From NCBI GenBank assembly GCA_033391075.1, contig JAWPMV010000001.1, positions 7,626,001 through 7,690,000 of the forward strand: a stretch of DNA of 64,000 nt, given 5' to 3'. The translations under genes and the position numbers were made by a program. The notes under the pieces were generated by a model, which was not told where the DNA came from, ran no database searches, and saw only the letters and a program-made list of their open reading frames with translations. The stretch comes from Bacteroidia bacterium (GTDB lineage Bacteria > Bacteroidota > Bacteroidia > J057). Of the stretch, positions 1 to 7,194 are shown in pieces. Every line of letters starts with the position of its first letter. Within the stretch, counting starts at the first letter, position 1.

Positions 1-2
1 TC

Positions 3-794
3 TTCTTTATCCCGGGAGTAATTGCTTTCGCCCTCATGCAAGAAGGGATGCTGGAATTCTCTATGGAAAAAGCAGACCAGGCTCTGCCTGCTATGATCAC
101 CAACTTTCTGCCTTCTGGTTTAAAAGGACTGGCCATTGCAGGTCTTCTGGCGGCACTCATGAGTTCCCTTTCCTCTGCCTTCAATTCCAGTTCAACTCTG
201 CTGACTATAGATTTTTACCAACAAAAAAATCCCAATGCGACAGAGAAAGAATTGGTGAGATTTGGACAGATTGCAACCGTCGTTTTAGTGATTGTGAGTT
301 TGGGTTGGATTCCATTTATGGAAACCCTCATGGGAGGAGGGATCTTCCTTTATCTCCAAAGTGTTCAAGCTTATATTTCGCCTCCAATCGCAGCCGTTTT
401 TCTCTTCGGTTTATTCTATCCCTGGATCAATGCCCGCGGTGCAATCGTGGCTTTATGGTCAGGTTTTGCAATCGGTGTGTTTCGTCTGGTAGTAGAATTT
501 ATGAGCAAAGAAGGAGCAATTACGATTAGCGAAGGCTCTCTCCTGAGCATGTTTTTAGGAATCAACTTCCTTCATTTTGCTTTCTTCCTTTTCATTTTCT
601 GTGCAGCAGTATTGATGCTGGTGAGTCGTACTAGTGAGGCTCAGAATCCCGAAGATTTGGCAATGCTTACATTCCAGAGAAATGGAGATCGAGCTGGATT
701 TAAAATGAATACAGATGTGCGACTGACCTTATTATTAATTGGTCTGGTTTTGATCCTTTGGTGGGCATTTAGTCCGCTGGGATTGGCAGCTTAA
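3..794 (+). CDS. Sodium/solute symporter (SSS family), C-terminal part
   Basis: The 5' part lies outside the window; the frame is open from base 3 and the visible part is 263 residues. It is a hydrophobic multi-helix membrane protein. The segment GLAIAGLLAALMSSLSSAFN followed by SSSTLLTIDFY matches the conserved helix of the SLC5/SSS family that carries serine and threonine residues of the sodium site. The end of the protein holds further TM helices and a last helix rich in Trp/Leu. Substrate (sugar, sialic acid or similar) cannot be told from this part. The SDR gene starts 11 bp downstream, so the two are probably co-transcribed and may serve uptake and oxidation of one substrate; that link is inference. 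Confidence 0.88.
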   Translation, partial: FFIPGVIAFALMQEGMLEFSMEKADQALPAMITNFLPSGLKGLAIAGLLAALMSSLSSAFNSSSTLLTIDFYQQKNPNATEKELVRFGQIATVVLVIVSLGWIPFMETLMGGGIFLYLQSVQAYISPPIAAVFLFGLFYPWINARGAIVALWSGFAIGVFRLVVEFMSKEGAITISEGSLLSMFLGINFLHFAFFLFIFCAAVLMLVSRTSEAQNPEDLAMLTFQRNGDRAGFKMNTDVRLTLLLIGLVLILWWAFSPLGLAA

Positions 795-805
795 GTCTTC
801 TTGAT

Positions 806-1600
806 ATGGATCTGAAATTAACAAATAAAACCGCCTTGATTACGGGTTCTACTTCCGGAATTGGCTATGCAACTGCTAAAATGCTGTCTCAGGAAGGGGT
901 AGAAGTTATTTTGAATGGAAGGAATCAAGCCAGTCTGGAAAAAGCCGTTAAGAAATTGAAGGCTGAGGTAGAAGGAGCGAAAGTCAGTGGGATTGCTGCT
1001 GATTTTGGGGTGGCTGAAGAAGTAGATGGGCTAATAAAAATGCTCCCGGATATCGACATCCTCATCAACAATGTCGGTATCTATAGCAGTACTTCATTTT
1101 ATGATACTACAGATGAGGATTGGTTCAGGCATTTCGAAGTAAATGTGATGAGTGGTGTCCGACTTTCCCGAGCCATTCTTCCCAAAATGCTCGATCGAAA
1201 TTGGGGAAGAATTATTTTTATTTCCAGCGAATGTGCGACCCTGATTCCTGAGGATCTGATTGCCTATAGCATGACCAAAGCGGCATTGCTCTCTGTTTCA
1301 CGTGGACTCGCTCAACTATGCAAAGGAACTGAAGTTACTGTCAATAGTGTCTTGCCGGGATCTACCCTTACAGAAGGGGCCGAAAGCTTTCTGGAAAAGC
1401 TGGCTAAGAAAGAGGGAAGTACAGTTGAACAAGCAGAAGCTGATTTCTTTACCAATATCCGAACCTCTTCTCTATTGGCTCGTTTTGCCAAAGTCGAAGA
1501 AGTAGCCAGTACCATTGCATACCTGAGTAGCCCGTTGGCAGTCGCGACCAATGGAGCCTCTGTCAAGGTAGATGGAGGAAGTACGGGAGGGATTTTGTAA
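806..1600 (+). CDS. SDR family NAD(P)-dependent oxidoreductase
   Basis: A 264-residue classical short-chain dehydrogenase with a Rossmann fold. It shows the cofactor motif TGSTSGIG at residues 13-20, the NNVG motif near residue 90 (in place of NNAG), a serine in the ISSE segment and the catalytic YSMTK (YxxxK) near residue 155. The C-terminal VDGGSTGG is the usual family ending. The chemistry is reversible oxidation of an alcohol or sugar by NAD(P); the substrate is unknown. It follows the symporter by 11 bp with no promoter seen, so it is likely part of that operon. A perfect palindrome just after the stop may serve as terminator. Confidence 0.92.
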   Translation: MDLKLTNKTALITGSTSGIGYATAKMLSQEGVEVILNGRNQASLEKAVKKLKAEVEGAKVSGIAADFGVAEEVDGLIKMLPDIDILINNVGIYSSTSFYDTTDEDWFRHFEVNVMSGVRLSRAILPKMLDRNWGRIIFISSECATLIPEDLIAYSMTKAALLSVSRGLAQLCKGTEVTVNSVLPGSTLTEGAESFLEKLAKKEGSTVEQAEADFFTNIRTSSLLARFAKVEEVASTIAYLSSPLAVATNGASVKVDGGSTGGIL

Positions 1601-1608
1601 AATTATAC

Positions 1609-1640
1609 TCATAGGGACAGATTATAATCTGTCCCTATGA
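1609..1640. repeat. 32-bp perfect palindrome between convergent genes
   Basis: Each half reads TCATAGGGACAGATTA and the two halves are exact inverted copies with no loop. It lies between the ends of two convergent genes. A shorter relative occurs at 7160-7185 and a GC-richer relative at 57681-57710; all share the outline TAGGG(A/G)CAG..CTG(T/C)CCCTA. It could fold as a hairpin in RNA of either strand and act as a bidirectional terminator or mRNA 3' stabiliser; REP-like dispersed repeats of this outline occur in many bacterial genomes (from general knowledge). Confidence 0.85.
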
Positions 1641-1648
1641 AGAATTCT

Positions 1649-2500
1649 TTAAGCTGGCTCTTTCACTGCCACCAATTCCAATATGGTTTTTGAACTGTCA
1701 ATATTGGTATAATCAAGCTTTACGAAGCCATATTCCTGATTGAAAAGAGATACCAGCTGAGTAAGCCCTAAATCGCTTGTAGCACTAGCATGTATTTCAA
1801 TACACTCGATTTCTCCCAATGCTGTTTGATATAGCTTCTTTTCTTTGATCTCATACTGATAGGTGTTTTCGATCACCCCTTCCCATTCCTTCCATCGTTC
1901 ATCTCCCCAGGCAGCTCCAATGTTCAAAGACCAGTCCCAGCTATTTCCCACTTCATAAGGAGCCTGAACAAAAGGAAAAGGATTGAGTTCAAGGATGCGA
2001 AAATATTTATCCCGGGGAGGATGTATCCAGGTGTTTTTTTCATTTTCAATGACTCCGGACATGGAATTGAAAGTCGAATTCCCGGAAACATCCGGATAGT
2101 CATAGGAAACAATGGTCTGATTGTAGTCGGGTATGCTTTCGACAAAAGGACTGAGACCACTTCTTGACTTAATGATTACCTGTTTAACTGCGGCTTCAGC
2201 ATCCGGCTCAACAAAGTGCCAGGAAGTAGCCCATTTCTCCGGATCTCTGCCGTCTTTGAATGATTGTTTTTTGCCTTCTTTGGTTTGGTGAAAGAAATCA
2301 TAGGCAAATGCCCGGCCGGGTAGATAAATACGATTGTTGTCTGTAAAGCGATTTTGATCTGTATAGGTAGAATCAAACACTTCTACATAAATGCCATCTT
2401 CTTCTATCAATTGGTAGGCAGTAGTTTCCGTTTTTTCGGTTGTAGACGGTTTTTCGCAGGCAATAAAAGCGAGTAAAACCAGCGTGATGTATTTCTTCAT
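1649..2500 (-). CDS. Hypothetical lipoprotein
   Basis: A 283-residue protein with a short signal ending in a lipobox-like FIAC (Cys at residue 15), so probably a lipidated envelope protein. The mature part is mixed alpha/beta with many aromatic residues and no catalytic motif I recognise. Its start codon overlaps the stop codon of the upstream small membrane gene as ATGA, which suggests translational coupling. It is the last gene of a four-gene minus-strand set beginning at 4766. Function unknown. Confidence 0.8.
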   Translation of the reverse strand: MKKYITLVLLAFIACEKPSTTEKTETTAYQLIEEDGIYVEVFDSTYTDQNRFTDNNRIYLPGRAFAYDFFHQTKEGKKQSFKDGRDPEKWATSWHFVEPDAEAAVKQVIIKSRSGLSPFVESIPDYNQTIVSYDYPDVSGNSTFNSMSGVIENEKNTWIHPPRDKYFRILELNPFPFVQAPYEVGNSWDWSLNIGAAWGDERWKEWEGVIENTYQYEIKEKKLYQTALGEIECIEIHASATSDLGLTQLVSLFNQEYGFVKLDYTNIDSSKTILELVAVKEPA

Positions 2501-2691
2501 GTACGTTTCAGGAAATTAGGTTTAAGAATATATCGATATAGATTTAGCAGGAATAAAATCAAAATAAAAGCGGGAATCGCTACTAAAAAGAGCCAGAAAT
2601 TAAATTCCATATAGCTCATGCCCAGGAGATTGGCCATGTTGATACAGAAATCTGTGAAATAAAAGTAGGTCGATTTAAGGATTTCAGCCAT
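2497..2691 (-). CDS. Small membrane protein, paralogous to its upstream neighbour
   Basis: A 64-residue protein when started at the ATG at 2691 (MAEILKST), which overlaps the end of the preceding gene by 8 bp; a longer reading starting at 2742 would overlap that gene far more and is less likely. It has one strong TM helix (FWLFLVAIPAFILILFLL) followed by basic residues. The segment LGMSY..N..LF...P resembles NNPLGMSYQAINLLIYVILAP in the gene just upstream, so the two appear to share a module. The stop overlaps the next start as ATGA. No known domain recognised. Confidence 0.7.
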   Translation of the reverse strand: MAEILKSTYFYFTDFCINMANLLGMSYMEFNFWLFLVAIPAFILILFLLNLYRYILKPNFLKRT

Positions 2692-3010
2692 GTCTTTTTC
2701 GAATAAGGCCCCAGAAAAGAAGGAGCATAAAAAGGGGAGCAAGAATTACGTAAATCAAGAGATTTATGGCCTGATAACTCATGCCCAAAGGATTGTTTTT
2801 GAGCCATTGAATATTGGCGACATAGTAGGAAGAAAGTTGAGGATGATTCTCCCGAAAACTACCTGCATGTGGGCAGCCTTTGTCGTGGCAATAACGGCTG
2901 CAGTCAACGTTGTCATAAGCATGAGTAGGAGAGGGACTACATTCATTTATCCCCACCATAAATAGGAAGGGGAGAAGTATAAAGCCGATAATTTTTAAGC
3001 GAATTGACAT
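2684..3010 (-). CDS. Small Cys/His-rich membrane protein
   Basis: A 108-residue protein from the ATG at 3010. An N-terminal hydrophobic stretch (IIGFILLPFLFMVGI) is followed by an extracytoplasmic segment with the dense motif CSRYCHDKGCPH (three Cys, two His) and then by a second TM helix (INLLIYVILAPLFMLLLF) with a basic tail. The Cys/His cluster could bind metal or form disulfides; that is inference. It lies 10 bp after the stop of the large secreted protein upstream and overlaps the following gene, so it belongs to the same transcript. No family recognised. Confidence 0.68.
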   Translation of the reverse strand: MSIRLKIIGFILLPFLFMVGINECSPSPTHAYDNVDCSRYCHDKGCPHAGSFRENHPQLSSYYVANIQWLKNNPLGMSYQAINLLIYVILAPLFMLLLFWGLIRKRHG

Positions 3011-3020
3011 CTGCTTATGC

Positions 3021-4766
3021 TTAAAAATGAAGAAGCTTATACTTTTTGGCGAATGCATAAACCGCTTCAGGTGGACCAAAAATGAACTGAGCCGTTTGAT
3101 CACCAGTAAATATATCGACGAAACGTTCTTTATAGCCTTTTTCCATGAGGATAAAATGCAGGAGTTCCATGATTGGGCTTAATTCATACCAATCTCCGCT
3201 ATCCTCAAGTTCTATGATATAAGCTTTCTCATTTTCAAATGCAGTGAGCTTGTAGCTGTATTCATATTCGGAGACTTCTTCGACTTCTAGCCAGACTTCC
3301 AAATCCTCCAGGCTTCCCTGACTGTTTTTTGCAAACTCCAGCATTAGGCTGTCATAATCTAAAGGAACTATACTGGCTTCTACATCAAACCATAGAGAGA
3401 TTTTTGCGGCTTCAAAAAGTGTATTGATTTTGCCTTGACTTGTCTGTTCTTGAAAGGCCTTTGCCCGTTCGAAAACATCCTGAGAAAATGTTTGGCTAAT
3501 CACTCCCATGCGTAGCGCATCAGCTGCCAGTTCTTCAAAACTCATAACTTGGAAGGCATAGGATTGCTGAAACGCTTTAATTAAGTCCTGATTCTTTAGG
3601 AGTTGATCCAGCTTGTCAATCAGGTCTTTTTGATTTCTGGCAATTAGCTTTGATACAAAAGAATCCAGTTCATAATCTTCAAATGAGTTCTGCTCAAATT
3701 GGAGAATAATTTCATGGAGAATTTCCTCTTCATCAGTAGCATCAAATACATGAATCATAATATTTGTATAAGCCAGGGGACTTTTTTGAAAATCCAGGCC
3801 TTCTAATAGTTGCTGCTTATACTTTTTTGCATCTATTCGCATTAATGCCAGCTGAACCCATCCCTTAAATTCCTCTTTTTCTGAAAGCTGTTCTGCTATG
3901 GGAAGTATTTTTTCTCCCTCGTACTGAAGCATAAGGGAAAGAATATTTTGTGCTGGATCAACATTTTCAAGCACTTTCCCATCCAGAAAGTCTTTCAATC
4001 CATATTGATTTTTATCCAACATATCCCAAAAGAGCTGAAGTACTTTCTTTTTGGCTTCTTCATTGCCATTTTCTATATATTTCTCAAGGCCAAAAAGGAT
4101 ATTGTTATTTTGCCATCCCCCTAATTCAAAGTTTCCAGCCAGCATATTTTCGCAGATAAAGTCGAGGGCCTTCATACTCCTTCCATCTGTACCTAGCCAA
4201 AAAATTAATCGGGGCACTTTAAATGCTTTGCCTTTAATCAATAAATTTTCAAAAACTTCCACATAGCCCGGGAGTTTTGAATAGCCAGCTAACTGGACAA
4301 TGCTAGAGAAATCTTCTTCTTTATTCAGGTTGGCAAAAATGGCTTCTACTAGAACCGCCTCCCTAACCTGATAGGATTCGGGATCGTCATAGTCTCGATC
4401 TATGTGATTATAAAGCAGCCTTCTTTGCTCAGCATCTTCTCCTTTAAGAATCTCTATTAATTCTGGGATCACAGATTTATCTCCCCCTTTATATTTCTCA
4501 GGAGCTGATTTGTTTGCCTCGATTTTTCTTAGCTCTCTTTCGAGTTTTTCTCTTTTTACTTGTATGCTTTGACGTAGTTTACGTAACTCATTTTTTTTAG
4601 AGATGACCAAAATATCAGGCTTGTAATCTGCTTCTTGCATTGCTTTCGTTCTGTCCAGCTGAGCCCTCACCATCTCCTCCAGAAATTTGTCCAAATCCAG
4701 GGTGTCAGATTGCGAGTAAAGAAAGAAGGGGAAAATTAAAATGAGAAATGAAAGGATTGGTTTCAT
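3021..4766 (-). CDS. Large secreted helical protein of unknown function
   Basis: A 581-residue protein started at the ATG at 4766, which opens directly into the signal peptide MKPILSFLILIFPFFLYSQ; a TTG four codons upstream is the alternative. Residues about 45-95 are highly charged and probably coiled-coil, and the rest is mainly helical with repeated acidic segments that resemble helical-repeat scaffolds. No catalytic motif seen. It heads the operon that continues with the Cys/His membrane protein, the small membrane protein and the lipoprotein, which points to one envelope-associated assembly of unknown role. Confidence 0.78.
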   Translation of the reverse strand: MKPILSFLILIFPFFLYSQSDTLDLDKFLEEMVRAQLDRTKAMQEADYKPDILVISKKNELRKLRQSIQVKREKLERELRKIEANKSAPEKYKGGDKSVIPELIEILKGEDAEQRRLLYNHIDRDYDDPESYQVREAVLVEAIFANLNKEEDFSSIVQLAGYSKLPGYVEVFENLLIKGKAFKVPRLIFWLGTDGRSMKALDFICENMLAGNFELGGWQNNNILFGLEKYIENGNEEAKKKVLQLFWDMLDKNQYGLKDFLDGKVLENVDPAQNILSLMLQYEGEKILPIAEQLSEKEEFKGWVQLALMRIDAKKYKQQLLEGLDFQKSPLAYTNIMIHVFDATDEEEILHEIILQFEQNSFEDYELDSFVSKLIARNQKDLIDKLDQLLKNQDLIKAFQQSYAFQVMSFEELAADALRMGVISQTFSQDVFERAKAFQEQTSQGKINTLFEAAKISLWFDVEASIVPLDYDSLMLEFAKNSQGSLEDLEVWLEVEEVSEYEYSYKLTAFENEKAYIIELEDSGDWYELSPIMELLHFILMEKGYKERFVDIFTGDQTAQFIFGPPEAVYAFAKKYKLLHF

Positions 4767-5151
4767 AATGTATTTCAAGGCTGCATGATTCTACCGTAAA
4801 TTATAAATAATTATAGACGAAAGCCCAATTTGCGGTCTTGATTTTGCATATGCTACCCAGGACGAATTATACTGTTTCTCGTGTAGTTTGAATTAGTAGA
4901 TTTTTCTACACAGTTCAGGAGGCAAAATGTACCGCTTAGTGAGAAAAGTTTCCTTTCCCGTGAGAAAGTTGAAAATATACTCATAGAGGCATGTACTTTT
5001 ATGTAACACTCAGATCAAAAATACGGACCCAAAAAAACCCTGAAAAGAGCTTTAACTAAAATAGCGCTTGAGATATTGATGTCCGGAATATGTCCAAATT
5101 TTGGCAAAAGCATCTCAGCCAATTTTACTGATTAAGTCAATAAGAAAGGGA
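4767..5151. other. Intergenic region between divergent genes
   Basis: A 385-bp gap between the secreted protein gene on the minus strand and the glycosyltransferase on the plus strand. It should hold both promoters, but I could not place a convincing TTTG-N19-TAnnTTTG pair. It contains two near-identical stretches around GTGAGAAAAGTTT and GTGAGAAAGTTG (about 4939-4971) and a small inverted pair GTAG-ATTTTT-CTAC near 4902. No coding sequence supported. Confidence 0.5.
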
Positions 5152-6090
5152 ATGGGAAAAAAGAGTTCTCCTAAAGTAAGCCTTGTTACTGTAGCATATA
5201 ATCGTGCGCATCTGATTGAGCGCTCAATCGAGAGTGTCCTGAAGCAAACCTTCAAGGACTGGGAGCTTATTATTGTTGACAATGGCTCCACAGATAATAC
5301 ACGTGAAGTCCTGAAAAAGTATAAGGCTTCGAAATACAAGAAGAAGATTCGGATTTTTCATCTGGAAGAAAATCGTCGCTATGCAGGAGGAGTAAATTTT
5401 GGGATGGACCAAATCAGAGGGGAATGGTTTAGCTGGCATGATGATGATGATGAGATCATTCCAGAGGCGCTGGAAACTTTATTAAGAATTCCGGAAGAAA
5501 TTGATCCGACCATAAATGCAGTTACTTGTAATTGTATCGACACGACTACCCAGAAATTTTCCGGTCATGGACTGAGTGAAGATGGCTTTCTCAGCTATGA
5601 GGATATCATGACCAAGGTAAGTGGAGAATTTTGGGGAATCACCAAAACCGAACTACTTGGAGATAAGCGGCTCAATGAAGATTTGGTGGGCTTTGAAGCC
5701 ACCCTTTGGAACCAAATTGATCGGATTGCTAATCGCTACTATATCCATAAGCCTTTGAGAATTTGGTACACCGATCATGCAGGAACCATCTCCAAGGCAC
5801 TCCGCAAGAAAAATGTTACTACCAAAGCAAAAATATACAGAGCCCTGATCAATGAAGGCATGTACTGGGAAGATATGCGCAAGTATCAGCCGAGTAAGTA
5901 TCTTTCTAAATTGGCGAAAGGAATGGTATATCTGTATGGAGATGGCGATGCTCCCAACGCTAGATTATACGAGCAGCAATTGAAAGGGGAGTCCCGCAGC
6001 ATAAGGCATGCTTTACTTTCAAGGGTAGCAAAATCTTTACCGGCCGGCCTGCTGAAAGGTCTCATACAGGCAGTACCTACCAACGATTAA
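5152..6090 (+). CDS. Glycosyltransferase family 2
   Basis: A 312-residue GT-A fold enzyme. The ATG at 5152 is chosen because it is preceded by AAGAAAGGG and opens just before the conserved core; a TTG 51 bp upstream is possible but less likely. Core motifs are SLVTVAYNRAHLI, IIVDNGSTDNT and, near residue 100, the acidic HDDDDE that stands at the DXD metal/nucleotide-sugar site. It transfers a sugar from a nucleotide donor, probably to a cell-surface polysaccharide or glycolipid; donor and acceptor unknown. It stands alone rather than in a polysaccharide cluster. A stem-loop with a T tract follows the stop. Confidence 0.9.
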   Translation: MGKKSSPKVSLVTVAYNRAHLIERSIESVLKQTFKDWELIIVDNGSTDNTREVLKKYKASKYKKKIRIFHLEENRRYAGGVNFGMDQIRGEWFSWHDDDDEIIPEALETLLRIPEEIDPTINAVTCNCIDTTTQKFSGHGLSEDGFLSYEDIMTKVSGEFWGITKTELLGDKRLNEDLVGFEATLWNQIDRIANRYYIHKPLRIWYTDHAGTISKALRKKNVTTKAKIYRALINEGMYWEDMRKYQPSKYLSKLAKGMVYLYGDGDAPNARLYEQQLKGESRSIRHALLSRVAKSLPAGLLKGLIQAVPTND

Positions 6091-6100
6091 ATGCATTTTA

Positions 6101-6457
6101 TCAATATACTGGGTCTTGCGAAGTATCGTGAGACCCTGTTTTTTTGTCTTCTCTGAGGTAAAGGAAAAAAGGAAGGCCAAAAGCAATTCCAAAAGCAAAG
6201 GTCATCAACCAGACCAGGGGCCACTTCTTTATGCCCAGTTTCTGGCTTTCCCTATAGGACCAGATCAAAAAAAGGATTAGCACAAAAAAGAGGTCCATCA
6301 TAAAGGCGGAGGAAACATGATTGGCAAACATAAGTTGCATCGTTTCCAGGGGGCGTGCATACAAAAGATAATTCCCAGTCTCGATAGATTCCAGTAACAC
6401 AAAGATATTGGGTAGGACAAAGCCGAGGATGCTGAGGAGAAGATAGCTTCTTTTCAT
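6101..6457 (-). CDS. DUF2834 family membrane protein
   Basis: A 118-residue protein with three TM helices. The ATG at 6457 is preferred over a TTG 18 bp upstream. The middle part FANHVSSAFMMDLFFVLILF, the following W..RESQKLGIKKW and the end GLPFFLYLRE match the DUF2834 pattern known from bacteria and eukaryotic terpene-type membrane proteins. Role unknown. It follows the Crp/Fnr regulator gene by 34 bp on the same strand and is probably in its transcript. Its last codons overlap the terminator hairpin of the opposing glycosyltransferase gene. Confidence 0.82.
   Translation of the reverse strand: MKRSYLLLSILGFVLPNIFVLLESIETGNYLLYARPLETMQLMFANHVSSAFMMDLFFVLILFLIWSYRESQKLGIKKWPLVWLMTFAFGIAFGLPFFLYLREDKKTGSHDTSQDPVY
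6111..6145 (+). terminator. Intrinsic terminator of the glycosyltransferase gene
   Basis: Stem GGGTCT and CGA pairs with TCG and AGACCC (two internal mismatches, AGTA loop), 6111-6136, followed by TGTTTTTTT. It begins 20 bp after the stop at 6090. The hairpin lies inside the 3' coding end of the opposing DUF2834 gene. Confidence 0.75.
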
Positions 6458-6491
6458 AGAAAATTGTTTCCTCAAATCTAGCTGTCTCTCT

Positions 6492-7100
6492 TTAGGTATC
6501 TCCTTGACTTTTGTTAAGAAAATCTTTTTCCATCCTTCTTTTTTTGATCCGACTCAAAGATTCCGGAGTAATGCCCAGATAGGTGGCCAAATGGTATTGT
6601 GGAATTCTTTGAAGCAGGCCTGGATTTTCTTCCGACAGTTTGAGGTAGCGTTCTTCAGGCTTGAGGGTAATAAAGGAAGAAATGATGTCCTGGTAAATGA
6701 TAAGTTCCTCTTCCATCATGATACGGGCAAGGGCTTCAAACTTTGGGGAGAACGCCAGCAGTTTCGCAGCCGCTTCCATTCCGATTTCTACCAATTGACT
6801 ATCCTCTATACATTGCAGACTGTGGCGGGACGGAAGTTGGCGGGTAAAGCTTTCGTAAGAACTTATAAATTGATTCTCTGTATAGAAAAAAGCGGTTTTT
6901 TCTTCTCCTTCTATTTCATAGTACAGCCTCACACAGCCCTTGAGATTAAAGTAAAAGCTCTGAGAAATTTCCTTCGTTTTGAGGATGATGCTTCCTTTTG
7001 AAAATTCCCGTAAGCCAACTGCCTGCATGAGAAACTCTTTTTCTTGCTCATTCAGGGCTAAAAATTGGTTGAGGTGATCCAAAAAGGGCTGCAAACTCAT
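6492..7100 (-). CDS. Crp/Fnr family transcriptional regulator
   Basis: A 202-residue protein from the ATG at 7100 (MSLQPFLDHL). An upstream in-frame extension would run into the palindrome at 7160 and is rejected. Residues about 25-120 form a cyclic-nucleotide-binding-like beta roll (FSKGSIILKTKE, FYFNLKGCVRLYYE), and the C-terminal part carries a helix-turn-helix (IPQYHLATYLGITPESLSRI). This layout is the common Bacteroidota Crp-like regulator in which the nucleotide-binding site is often not conserved, so the effector is unknown. The DUF2834 gene directly downstream is a likely target or partner. Confidence 0.88.
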   Translation of the reverse strand: MSLQPFLDHLNQFLALNEQEKEFLMQAVGLREFSKGSIILKTKEISQSFYFNLKGCVRLYYEIEGEEKTAFFYTENQFISSYESFTRQLPSRHSLQCIEDSQLVEIGMEAAAKLLAFSPKFEALARIMMEEELIIYQDIISSFITLKPEERYLKLSEENPGLLQRIPQYHLATYLGITPESLSRIKKRRMEKDFLNKSQGDT

Positions 7101-7159
7101 AGGAGCAAGATAAAAAAGTGCTTCCAATATTTCATGAATGAAATATGGCCTGAAAAGCA

Positions 7160-7185
7160 TAGGGACAGATAATTATCTGTCCCTA
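7160..7185. repeat. 26-bp perfect palindrome
   Basis: Half site TAGGGACAGATAA with its exact inverted copy. It lies 9 bp beyond the stop codon of the DUF4132 gene and 60 bp upstream of the Crp/Fnr start. Its outer 11 bases per arm (TAGGGACAGAT) are identical to the palindrome at 1609-1640. Likely a 3'-end hairpin of the DUF4132 transcript. Confidence 0.85.
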
Positions 7186-7194
7186 CAGTTTTTT

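Noticed and set aside
6504-7001. A 165-codon plus-strand frame
   Set aside because: Antisense to the Crp/Fnr regulator, which has recognisable domains.
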